Positions 1 to 5,734 of a stretch of DNA of 11,179 nucleotides are shown piece after piece. Source of the stretch: Bacteroidota bacterium. Its GTDB lineage: Bacteria > Bacteroidota > Bacteroidia > Chitinophagales > LD1. The stretch's first letter is position 1. Every line of letters begins with the position of its first letter. The position numbers and the translations under genes were made by a program. The notes beneath the pieces are model-generated. The model had not been told where the DNA came from. It saw only the letters and a list, made by a program, of their open reading frames with translations, and did not search any database. The stretch spans positions 1 to 11,179 of the forward strand of contig JAFDYP010000492.1 in the NCBI GenBank assembly GCA_018267355.1, read 5' to 3'.

Positions 1-429
1 GCTACTGCTGATTCGCCTTTCCAGTTTCTCTTTGGCTATGGCAATGTGCTGGACAAATTTGAGCAAAATCTGGAGGGCCTGATCCCGGGCAATCAATTTA
101 GCTTTGTACTCACTCCTGAGGAGGGCTATGGTGAGTTTGATCCAGAGGCAGTGATCAAGATGAATAAAGGTGATTTCCAGTTTGAGGGCGAGGATGCCTC
201 ACACCTGATAGAAGTAGGCAACCTGATACCGCTGCAAGACCAGTATGGCAATCCATTCCAGGGCCGTATCACAGATATCGGCGATGAGGATGTGACCATA
301 GACCTCAATCACCCGTTTGCAGGCAAGACCCTGTACTTCTCTGGTGAGCTGAAGGACGTACGTGAAGCTCATAAGACCGAGATCGAGCATGGACACATAC
401 ACGCTCACGGTGACCACTCTCATCACTAA
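1..429 (+). CDS. slyD: SlyD-like FKBP-type peptidyl-prolyl cis-trans isomerase, 5'-truncated by the window edge
   Basis: Peptidyl-prolyl isomerase/chaperone of the SlyD branch of FKBPs, expected in the cytoplasm. Frame 1 is open from the first base, and 142 residues are visible before TAA at 427-429. The visible part begins with a stretch containing QFLFGYGNVLDKFEQNLEGL, which matches the FKBP strand running into the active-site helix. A GTG at position 46 is an internal Val codon and not the start: the conserved FLFGYGN motif lies before it, and the true N-terminus is outside the window. The insert-in-flap domain follows (EEGYGEFDPEAV through IGDEDVTIDLNHPFAGKTLYF). The NHPxAGKxLxF motif is the clearest SlyD signature. 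The C-terminus is a short His-rich tail (EHGHIHAHGDHSHH) like the metal-binding tails of SlyD proteins, so Ni/Zn binding is plausible. It is followed by a strong hairpin terminator. Family assignment is secure; the exact gene name is by similarity. Confidence 0.9.
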   Translation, partial: ATADSPFQFLFGYGNVLDKFEQNLEGLIPGNQFSFVLTPEEGYGEFDPEAVIKMNKGDFQFEGEDASHLIEVGNLIPLQDQYGNPFQGRITDIGDEDVTIDLNHPFAGKTLYFSGELKDVREAHKTEIEHGHIHAHGDHSHH

Positions 430-450
430 AACTGCAACAACAGAAAATAC

Positions 451-476
451 AAAAGGCGACTTACGGGTCGCCTTTT
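451..476. terminator. Bidirectional intrinsic terminator between convergent genes
   Basis: A perfect 10-bp inverted repeat AAAAGGCGAC / GTCGCCTTTT flanks a 6-nt loop (TTACGG). On + the stem ends in TTTT after GC-rich pairs; on - the complement of the leading AAAA gives the same. It lies 21 bp after the slyD-like stop and 26 bp after the end of the convergent DUF6600-like gene, so it can serve both. Confidence 0.85.
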
Positions 477-502
477 GCTTTATAAAAACTATAAGTGGAT
501 GC

Positions 503-1882
503 TTATCTTCTGCTCATCCTGCCACTACCGGCCTGGCTGAAAGAAGCCCTGGACATCTCCGGTGCCTGACGCGACATCTGCTGTGTGGGGCGCTCTACCT
601 GAGTGAAGCTACGCTCCTGCTGCCTCTGTGTGGGCTGAGAGAAAGATTGCCTCTCTGGCTGGGAGAATGAACGCTGAGGCATTGCGCTCTCTCTGGACAT
701 CTGCATAGCGGCACGTTGCTCAAAGTTCTGGCGAGCCGGCTGAGAGAATGAAGAATTGCTTTGTATAGGCCTTTGTACGTCATTCCTTTGAGGTTGATCC
801 ATTTGTATCCTTTCAGGTTGCGCAGCTGGCTTTACTTCGTTACGCTGCATCTGGCCGAAGCCACCTCTTTGCTCCATGTTGCTTTGAGCGGGCCTTTGCA
901 TGTCCACCCTCTGTGACGAATTCATCTGAGCGCGCTCTGGCTGCATATTAGTCCTCATATCACTGCGCTGTATTTGATTCATAGCGCCTCTCTGCAGTGT
1001 GTTATTGTCCGCACGTTGCATATTATTCCTGTCTATACGCTCGCGTTGGATATTGCTTGGTGTAGCCTGCCTGCTAATGGTAGGCCTGTACATTTGTATC
1101 TGATTGCCATCTACGCGGGATATTCCTGGCCTGGCAGAGGCAGATATGCTCACTGATGCTATCCGGTGACCTGTAGCACGTTCTACATCGTTCACGCGAG
1201 GGCCTGCAGAGTAGCGGCCATTGTTATAGGTATTATAGTTGTTGATCACCGTGATATTATTCACTGTCACGTTTGTGACATTGACATTGTGGTTCACCAC
1301 ATAGTTTGACACATATGGCTGATTGATATGATCACATCCTACAAAGTTCCAATAGCGGGCAGCAGGCCTGTAGTAAGAATACGAGTTGAAACCATATCCC
1401 GGTCCGATAGGTGCCCAGCAGTAGTTATTGCTATAGCTACCCCACATGACCCATGCCGGAGCCCACTCACTGCCGGGTACCCACATCCAGCCGTACCGGT
1501 CATCCTGGTACCAGCGGCCATAGTGGAAGGCCGCCCAACCCCAGCTATAGTCAGACACCCAGGTCCAGCCATAGTCAGTGTATACCCAGTGCCCATTGGT
1601 CAGGTACGGCGAGAAGCCTGCGGCCACAGCAGGGAGCCATACACGGCCATAGCGAGCATCATATATCCAGCGACCGTAAGGTGCCATTTCGTCGTAGAAT
1701 GTCTGATAGCTCTGGTCATAATCCTGATATGATTGACCATACGGATCATTGTTGTAGCTGTTGTTATAGTTGCTGTATGCATACGCATCATTGTTGTTGC
1801 TATAATATACATTGTCGCTCTGAGCGTATGCAGATGTCAGAGCAGACACCGCGATGGATACTATCGAAATAAGCTTTTTCAT
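503..1882 (-). CDS. Secreted DUF6600-like Tyr/Trp-rich protein with Gln/Arg/Met-rich tail
   Basis: A 459-residue protein of unknown function. Residues 1-20 form a signal peptide (MKK, hydrophobic core, AYA before Q21), so export across the inner membrane is expected. Residues 23-62 are Asn/Tyr/Ser-rich. Residues 63-165 contain short aromatic repeats of the DUF6600 kind: APYGRWIYDARYGRVWLP, GHWVYTDYGWTWVSD, SWGWAAFHYGRWYQDDRYGW, WVPGSEWAPAWVMW and CWAPIGPG. Residues 192-222 are a Val/Asn/Thr-rich, probably beta-forming stretch. From about 275 to the end the protein is low-complexity (Gln, Arg, Met, Ser, Pro), apparently disordered and basic, ending MSRR. Two copies of a 23-residue unit lie in the tail. 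The start ATG (complement of 1880-1882) is set by the signal peptide. DUF6600 proteins in Bacteroidota and Proteobacteria have no established function, so none is proposed. It runs convergent with the slyD-like gene. Confidence 0.85.
   Translation of the reverse strand: MKKLISIVSIAVSALTSAYAQSDNVYYSNNNDAYAYSNYNNSYNNDPYGQSYQDYDQSYQTFYDEMAPYGRWIYDARYGRVWLPAVAAGFSPYLTNGHWVYTDYGWTWVSDYSWGWAAFHYGRWYQDDRYGWMWVPGSEWAPAWVMWGSYSNNYCWAPIGPGYGFNSYSYYRPAARYWNFVGCDHINQPYVSNYVVNHNVNVTNVTVNNITVINNYNTYNNGRYSAGPRVNDVERATGHRIASVSISASARPGISRVDGNQIQMYRPTISRQATPSNIQRERIDRNNMQRADNNTLQRGAMNQIQRSDMRTNMQPERAQMNSSQRVDMQRPAQSNMEQRGGFGQMQRNEVKPAAQPERIQMDQPQRNDVQRPIQSNSSFSQPARQNFEQRAAMQMSRESAMPQRSFSQPERQSFSQPTQRQQERSFTQVERPTQQMSRQAPEMSRASFSQAGSGRMSRR
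755..946 (-). repeat. Internal duplication in the tail of the DUF6600-like protein
   Basis: Protein residues 313-335 (MQPERAQM...SQRVDMQRPAQSN) and 354-376 (AQPERIQM...PQRNDVQRPIQSN) match at 14 of 23 positions, with a spacing of 41 residues. This indicates tandem duplication within the disordered tail. Flanking QR/MQR and SFSQPxRQ motifs look like shorter degenerate copies. Confidence 0.6.
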
Positions 1883-2120
1883 TGTTTGGATGATTATGGC
1901 ATGGTGATTTCCAAACTTGTACCAAACGCATAGTTAAACCCTGCATTTGTTAAAATTTTAGCTTAATAAATGTTATTGGTAATCAGTTTTTTAGCATCAA
2001 ACCATACTCAAACCAAGTACTGATGCGGGTGCCAGGCCTTTTCTACCAAATACTCATTTTGCGCGGTAAACAAGGCACTGTTTTGAAGTCCTTTAGCGTT
2101 TATGTACCGGAAACGGCACC
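1883..2120. other. Intergenic region between divergent genes, with short repeats
   Basis: No gene is supported in these 238 bp. They should hold the promoters of the DUF6600-like gene (-) and the small + gene. No exact TAnnTTTG box was found on either strand. The region contains two adjacent 11-mers of pattern CCAAACnnnTA (1911-1921, 1922-1932). A 6-bp inverted repeat GCATCA / TGATGC (1994-1999, 2021-2026) encloses two CAAACC copies. Possible regulator sites; function unknown. Confidence 0.35.
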
Positions 2121-2513
2121 ATGTTTGATTTTACTATCTCAAAAATCAGGATTATGATAAATGACTCCCAGGTACGCGAAGTGATCACCTCTGAGATCCC
2201 GAGAATGGCCATAGACCTCTCTATGCTGAAAGATGACTCCAGCCTGTGCAGGGCCATAGCCTGCTTTGCAGACTATACACGAGAGGCCATACAAGACCAC
2301 GACGTAGATGAGGCGATGGCGTGTTTTGAGACCGCCTATGAGCTACTATGCGATGGCTCTGCCACAGTCAAAAACACCGTCATCAATATATATGTCAACT
2401 CAGTGAGCCGACTGGTAGAGTGTACACAGACGGTAGAAGACCACGTAAGGATGCGCTTCCTACGGCTTTTTGGCGAGGAATACTTTACTATGATCTATGC
2501 ACCAAATCCGTAA
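2121..2513 (+). CDS. Small helical protein of unknown function
   Basis: A 130-residue predicted cytoplasmic protein that I cannot assign to a characterised family. It has no signal peptide or membrane segment. It reads as amphipathic helices: residues 17-36 (QVREVITSEIPRMAIDLSML), 42-59, 61-77 (DVDEAMACFETAYELL), then 79-101 with a conserved-looking VKNTVINIYVNSVSRLVE, and an aromatic C-terminus (LRLFGEEYFTMIY). The central VKN-x-V-x-N-x-Y/F pattern reminds me of short Bacteroidota proteins of the DUF7674 type, but this is from memory and weak. The start is uncertain. A second ATG at 2154 (Met12, followed by INDSQVREV) is preceded by AGG at 2148-2150 and may be the real start, giving 119 residues. 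It lies upstream of the cysteine unit but is probably a separate transcript, since a promoter candidate and an inverted repeat lie between them. Confidence 0.65.
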   Translation: MFDFTISKIRIMINDSQVREVITSEIPRMAIDLSMLKDDSSLCRAIACFADYTREAIQDHDVDEAMACFETAYELLCDGSATVKNTVINIYVNSVSRLVECTQTVEDHVRMRFLRLFGEEYFTMIYAPNP

Positions 2514-2535
2514 GTTGATGATTTATGTAAATAAA

Positions 2536-2556
2536 AAATATGTCTGAAACATATTT
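2536..2556. repeat. Perfect 8-bp inverted repeat in the cysE upstream region
   Basis: AAATATGT - CTGAA - ACATATTT: 8-bp arms and a 5-nt spacer. AT-rich and 22 bp past the preceding stop. It overlaps a near-consensus -7 box (CATATTTG, 2550-2557), which fits an operator. A weak terminator for the preceding gene is the alternative, although there is no T-run beyond TTT. Confidence 0.45.
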
Positions 2557-2566
2557 GGGCAGAGAC

Positions 2567-2597
2567 TTGACTTTTTGTTTGCCTCTTGTTATATTCG
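2567..2597 (+). promoter_or_regulatory. Candidate Bacteroidota-type promoter for the cysteine unit
   Basis: TTG at 2567-2569 is separated by 20 nt from TATATTCG at 2590-2597, one mismatch from the -7 consensus TAnnTTTG. Spacing fits the phylum's promoters. Transcription would start about 2602-2606, making the leader ORF leaderless or nearly so. A competing box, CATATTTG at 2550-2557, would start the RNA near 2563 but lacks a well-placed -33 element. Prediction from consensus only. Confidence 0.35.
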
Positions 2598-2601
2598 TTA
2601 T

Positions 2602-2679
2602 ATGATGCTTATCCAAATCCATGCGTGGATCTGTTGTTGTACTGCACTGGCGGAGCTGGAGGGATATGTTCATTATTGA
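2602..2679 (+). CDS. Cysteine-codon leader peptide of the cysE attenuator
   Basis: A 25-codon ORF beginning ATG ATG and ending TGA at 2677-2679. Its N-terminal part reads MMLIQIHAWICCCTALAEL. The three consecutive Cys codons (TGT TGT TGT, 2632-2640) stand at residues 11-13, with a Trp two residues before. The ORF lies upstream of, and in a different frame from, cysE, and is followed after 26 nt by a strong terminator hairpin. Three Cys codons in a row immediately before a cysteine biosynthesis gene, together with a terminator and a competing pairing segment, is the layout of classical amino-acid attenuators. The peptide itself probably has no function; the position of the ribosome on it is the signal. 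The second ATG (2605) could equally be the start. There is no Shine-Dalgarno sequence, as is usual for this phylum. Confidence 0.75.
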   Translation: MMLIQIHAWICCCTALAELEGYVHY

Positions 2680-2720
2680 TAGCATTCAATTTATTAAACA
2701 ATATCAAAGCCCTTCAGTCC
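2652..2720 (+). promoter_or_regulatory. Antiterminator pairing of the cysE attenuator
   Basis: GGAGCTGGAGGG (2652-2663) pairs with CCCTTCAGTCC (2710-2720) in 11 base pairs, with one G-U pair (2659:2714) and one bulged G (2655). This occupies 9 of 13 bases of the terminator's left arm plus its loop, so the two structures exclude each other. Nested inside, TTGATA (2676-2681, containing the leader stop codon) pairs with TATCAA (2702-2707). Segment 2652 begins 12 nt after the last Cys codon, about where a ribosome stalled on the Cys codons would end. Confidence 0.65.
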
Positions 2721-2737
2721 ACACTGAAGGGCTTTTT
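2706..2737 (+). terminator. Attenuator terminator in the cysE leader
   Basis: AAAGCCCTTCAGT (2706-2718) and ACTGAAGGGCTTT (2723-2735) form a perfect 13-bp stem with a CCAC loop, ending in a TTTTT run (2733-2737). It lies 26 nt after the leader peptide stop and 22 nt before the cysE ATG, so it must be bypassed for cysE-cysK to be expressed. Confidence 0.9.
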
Positions 2738-2759
2738 ATTTGACCAAAAACAGGCTTTT

Positions 2760-3569
2760 ATGCTTTTAGAGAAAATACGTTCATTCCAACGCCGCTTCCC
2801 CAACGGCTATGCCCAGATGATCCATGCACATAGCTTTGCAGATGAGATCGTAAACTTTCTATTCCCAGTACGGTGGGGAGGCGAGCTCACGGTAGACCTG
2901 CTGGCTCAGCGGCAGCCACAGCTCCGGGCAAAGCTGGAAGCGCTCATAGAGGCAAGTAATGCCGACCCGGCTATCGCCTCGATATTTTTTGACAAGCTAC
3001 CAGTTGTTTTTGATGTCCTGATCAAAGATGCAGAGGCTATCCTCACCTTTGATCCCGCAGCCAACTCTCTGGAGGAGATCATAATAGCATATCCGGGCTT
3101 TTATGCCATAGCTGTGCAGCGGCTGGCGCATATCCTCTATAGCGAGGGGGTAGCAATACTGCCGCGTATCCTCACAGAGTATGCGCACAGCAAAACCGGC
3201 ATTGACATTCATCCGGGAGCTCAGATCGGCGAGTCGTTCTTCATAGACCACGGTACGGGTGTGGTGATAGGCGAAACCGCTGTGATAGGCGACAATGTCA
3301 AGATATACCAAGGCGTCACGCTCGGGGCGCTCACTGTAGAGAAGGGCGGTGTGCAAGGCCAGCGCCATCCTACCATACAGGACAATGTGATCATCTACTC
3401 GGGGAGCACCATTCTGGGCGGGAAAACCGTGATCGGCCATGACTCTGTGATAGGGGGCAATGTCTGGCTCACAGAGAGTGTACCGCCTCTGTCTGTCGTT
3501 TATCAGAAAAGCGAGGTCAAAATCCGTGACCGCTCTGAGATGAAAAATGTCATAGAATTTGTGATCTGA
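2760..3569 (+). CDS. cysE: Serine O-acetyltransferase
   Basis: Makes O-acetyl-L-serine from L-serine and acetyl-CoA, the first step of cysteine synthesis, in the cytoplasm. A 269-residue protein. The N-terminal helical domain (about 1-140) carries YPGFYAI (111-117) and RLAHILY before the left-handed beta-helix. The active-site region reads GIDIHPGAQIG (147-157) and FIDHGTGVVIGETAVIG (161-177), including the Asp/His residues (D149, H164) used by the family. Then come VKIYQGVTLGAL, RHPTI (202-206) and hexapeptide repeats VIIYSGSTILGG and VIGHDSVIGGNVWL. The C-terminus ends EFVI; a terminal Ile is the residue that inserts into the CysK active site in the cysteine synthase complex. The start is ATG 2760: the frame stays open upstream to about 2586, but that stretch runs through the leader terminator and encodes nothing CysE-like. 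cysK follows after 31 bp. Transcription is predicted to depend on the leader attenuator. Confidence 0.93.
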   Translation: MLLEKIRSFQRRFPNGYAQMIHAHSFADEIVNFLFPVRWGGELTVDLLAQRQPQLRAKLEALIEASNADPAIASIFFDKLPVVFDVLIKDAEAILTFDPAANSLEEIIIAYPGFYAIAVQRLAHILYSEGVAILPRILTEYAHSKTGIDIHPGAQIGESFFIDHGTGVVIGETAVIGDNVKIYQGVTLGALTVEKGGVQGQRHPTIQDNVIIYSGSTILGGKTVIGHDSVIGGNVWLTESVPPLSVVYQKSEVKIRDRSEMKNVIEFVI

Positions 3570-3600
3570 CCTATTAGTAAATATTCAAACCAAATAAAAC

Positions 3601-4512
3601 ATGAAGGCACAAAACATACTCGAAACCATCGGCGGCACACCGCATGTGCGTATCAACAAGCTCTATGGCAACGACCATGAGGTCTACACCAAGCTCGAGC
3701 GCGCCAATCCGGGTGGCTCGATCAAGGACCGCATCGGTCTGGCTATGATAGAAGACGCAGAGAAGAAGGGACTGCTCAAAGCAGATACGATCATCATAGA
3801 GCCCACCTCTGGTAATACTGGTGTAGGTCTGGCCATTGCAGCGGCAGTCAAAGGCTATAAGCTGATCATCGTGATGCCGGAGAGCATGAGCCTGGAGAGG
3901 CGCAGGCTGCTGGCCGTATACGGTGCGCAGCTGGAGCTGACCCCTCGTGAAAAGGGAATGAAGGGAGCGATAGAGCGAGCCAATGAAATAGCAGCGGCCA
4001 CGCCCAACTCATGGATACCGCAGCAGTTTGAGAACCCCGCGAATGTGGAGGTACATAAGAACACCACCGCACAGGAGATACTGGCTGACTTTCCTGACGG
4101 GCTGGACTATCTGATCACAGGCGTAGGCACAGGTGGACATATCACCGGCGTAGCCGAGGTCCTCAAGGCTAAGTTTCCAAACCTCAAAGTATTCGCTGTA
4201 GAGCCGACGGCTTCTCCCGTGATCAGCGGTGGCGCACCCGGCCCGCATCCTATACAGGGTATAGGCGCGGGTTTCATACCAAAGAATCTAAACACCGCAT
4301 TGCTGGATGGCACGATACAGGTGACCAAGGAAGAAGCATTTGAATATGCCCAGCGGGCTGCGCGCGAAGAAGGCCTTTTCATAGGTATCTCATCAGGTGC
4401 TTCTTTGGCTGCTGTGGCTAAGAAACTACAGGAAGCAGAAAAAGGCGCACGTGTGCTCACCTTCTCTTATGATACAGGCGAGCGCTACCTCAGTGTAGAG
4501 GGGCTATTCTAA
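3601..4512 (+). CDS. cysK: Cysteine synthase (O-acetylserine sulfhydrylase)
   Basis: PLP enzyme converting O-acetylserine and sulfide to L-cysteine and acetate. 303 residues, the usual length for CysK. The PLP lysine is K42 in NPGGSIKDR; the substrate-carboxylate loop is TSGNTG (69-74); the PLP phosphate loop is [10 protein letters not shown] (174-183); SSGAS (264-268) supplies the Ser that contacts the pyridine nitrogen. [23 protein letters not shown] (205-227) is the CysK-type segment near the pocket that receives the CysE tail, favouring CysK over CysM; a CysM-like role is not excluded. The start ATG at 3601 follows an AT-rich 31-bp gap after cysE, so the two genes form one operon under the same attenuator and supply successive steps. 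A hairpin terminator follows. Confidence 0.93.
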   Translation: MKAQNILETIGGTPHVRINKLYGNDHEVYTKLERANPGGSIKDRIGLAMIEDAEKKGLLKADTIIIEPTSGNTGVGLAIAAAVKGYKLIIVMPESMSLERRRLLAVYGAQLELTPREKGMKGAIERANEIAAATPNSWIPQQFENPANVEVHKNTTAQEILADFPDGLDYLITGVGTGGHITGVAEVLKAKFPNLKVFAVEPTASPVISGGAPGPHPIQGIGAGFIPKNLNTALLDGTIQVTKEEAFEYAQRAAREEGLFIGISSGASLAAVAKKLQEAEKGARVLTFSYDTGERYLSVEGLF

Positions 4513-4537
4513 AAATTGATTTGGGTTTTGTTAATAC

Positions 4538-4567
4538 AAAGGGGGATGGGTCGCACTATCCCCTTTT
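4538..4567. terminator. Hairpin terminator between convergent cysK and aminotransferase genes
   Basis: AAAGGGGGAT (4538-4547) pairs with ATCCCCTTTT (4558-4567), 10 bp with one G-U, around a 10-nt loop (GGGTCGCACT). It ends in TTTT on + and TTT on -, so the U-tracts are short. Location 25 bp after the cysK stop and 9 bp after the end of the minus-strand gene supports use in both directions. Confidence 0.7.
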
Positions 4568-4576
4568 CGCTTACCC

Positions 4577-5734
4577 CTACCTGATCTTGCTGAGTTGCTC
4601 CGCCGCTCTTTCCAGCGTCTCATTTTCCTTGGCAAAGCAGAAACGGATCACTTTGGGGTCCAGCGTCTTGTGATAAAACACAGAGACCGGTATGGCTGCT
4701 ACTTTAAATTCTTTAGTGAGCCATTTGACCACTTCGGTATCCTTTTCATCCGTTATCCTACTATAAGAGGCTAGCTGAAAATATGTTCCCTGAGTATTGA
4801 GCAGTTCAAACCTGGAACCCATCATTGCACTACGGAAAAAGTCTCTCTTCTCCTGATAGAAGGCAGACAGGCTTTCATAAAGATCCTGATGCTGCAATAT
4901 CTCTGCGTAGGCATGCTGCATAGGCGTATTGACAGAGAAAACATTGAATTGATGTACTTTCCTAAACTCTGCCGTCAGCTCTCTCGGTGCTATGCAGTAA
5001 CCCACTTTCCAACCGGTGGCATGATATGTTTTGCCAAAAGAGCCGACCACCATACTCCGCTCAGCGAGCGCCGGATAGCGCAATACGCTCTGATGTGCCT
5101 TGCCGTCAAAAACGATATGCTCATACACCTCATCACTCAGGATAATGATGTCTGTACCTTTGGTCAGTTTCTCCAGCTCCTTCATATCCTTTTCGCTAAG
5201 CACTGTAGCAGAGGGATTATGTGGAGTATTGATCACTATCATACGCGTACGTGTGGTGAGCAGCTTTTTCACCTGCTGCCAGTTGATAGCAAAGTCCGGC
5301 GCCTCCATGGTATAGTATATTGCCTTGCCACCAGCCAGGGCCACTGCCGGAGCATAGCTATCGTATGCCGGTGAGAAGAGTATGACCTCGTCATTTTCGC
5401 TGATCAGGGCCGCTATGGCGGTGAAGAGCGCTTGAGTGCCACCCGCAGTGATAGTGATCTCGCTATCCAGATCTACAGGTGCTTTATATATGGCATCTAC
5501 TTTTGCTGCTATGCGCTCGCGTAGCAGTATCAGCCCGGCCATAGGAGCATACTGATTGTTGTTGCTGCGTATTGCCTTGTCCACCGCGTTTTGCAACAGG
5601 AGGTCAGGACTAAAATCAGGGAAACCTTGTGACAGGTTGATAGCGTCATACTCCCGCGCCAGGGCTGACATGACGGTAAATATCGTAGTGCCTACCGCAG
5701 GTAGCTTAGAGCGGATAGAACCGGGGAAAATCAT
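4577..5734 (-). CDS. ybdL: PLP aminotransferase, methionine/kynurenine aminotransferase type
   Basis: A 385-residue fold-type I aminotransferase closely resembling E. coli YbdL, which transaminates methionine (and aromatic amino acids) with 2-oxo acids. Similarity is seen nearly throughout: SKLPAVGTTIFTVMSALA (9-26), INLSQGFPDF (32-41), NNQYAPMAG (59-67), SPAYDSYAPA, NTPHNPSA (169-176, Asn for PLP O3'), SDEVYEHI (200-207, Asp for PLP N1), SFGKTYHATGWKVGY (232-246, Schiff-base lysine K235), QGTYF and the carboxylate-binding Arg in VIRFCFAKE (R364). All catalytic residues are present. The start ATG (complement of 5732-5734) agrees with the family N-terminus. It converges on cysE-cysK. Methionine substrate would place it in sulfur amino-acid turnover, for instance the last step of methionine salvage, but kynurenine or glutamine transaminase activity is also possible. 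Symbol by similarity. Confidence 0.88.
   Translation of the reverse strand: MIFPGSIRSKLPAVGTTIFTVMSALAREYDAINLSQGFPDFSPDLLLQNAVDKAIRSNNNQYAPMAGLILLRERIAAKVDAIYKAPVDLDSEITITAGGTQALFTAIAALISENDEVILFSPAYDSYAPAVALAGGKAIYYTMEAPDFAINWQQVKKLLTTRTRMIVINTPHNPSATVLSEKDMKELEKLTKGTDIIILSDEVYEHIVFDGKAHQSVLRYPALAERSMVVGSFGKTYHATGWKVGYCIAPRELTAEFRKVHQFNVFSVNTPMQHAYAEILQHQDLYESLSAFYQEKRDFFRSAMMGSRFELLNTQGTYFQLASYSRITDEKDTEVVKWLTKEFKVAAIPVSVFYHKTLDPKVIRFCFAKENETLERAAEQLSKIR

Noticed and set aside
46..48. GTG as start codon of the SlyD-like gene
   Set aside because: The same frame is open to base 1 and encodes the conserved FLFGYGN motif before it, so the GTG is an internal Val and the gene is cut by the window edge.
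1328..1872. Long + strand frames (1328-1732, 1453-1872) opposite the DUF6600-like gene
   Set aside because: Composition follows the repetitive opposite strand; no recognisable protein features, while the minus strand has a signal peptide and domain.
1994..2026. CAAACC repeats considered as a CRISPR fragment
   Set aside because: Units are far too short and irregular, with no spacers or cas genes.
2488..2685. 65-codon minus-strand frame across the cysE leader
   Set aside because: It has no protein-like features and its frame overlaps the end of the preceding gene. The structure is better explained by the + strand attenuator.
2602..2760. T-box or cobalamin/SAM-type riboswitch as the cysE leader element
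   Set aside because: No T-box sequence or recognisable riboswitch core is visible, and the short RNA with a Cys-codon ORF fits ribosome-mediated attenuation better.
2997..3440. 147-codon minus-strand frame inside cysE
   Set aside because: Shadow of the well-supported cysE coding sequence.
4889..5374. 161-codon + strand frame inside the aminotransferase gene
   Set aside because: Opposite strand of a gene with all catalytic motifs; no family resemblance.
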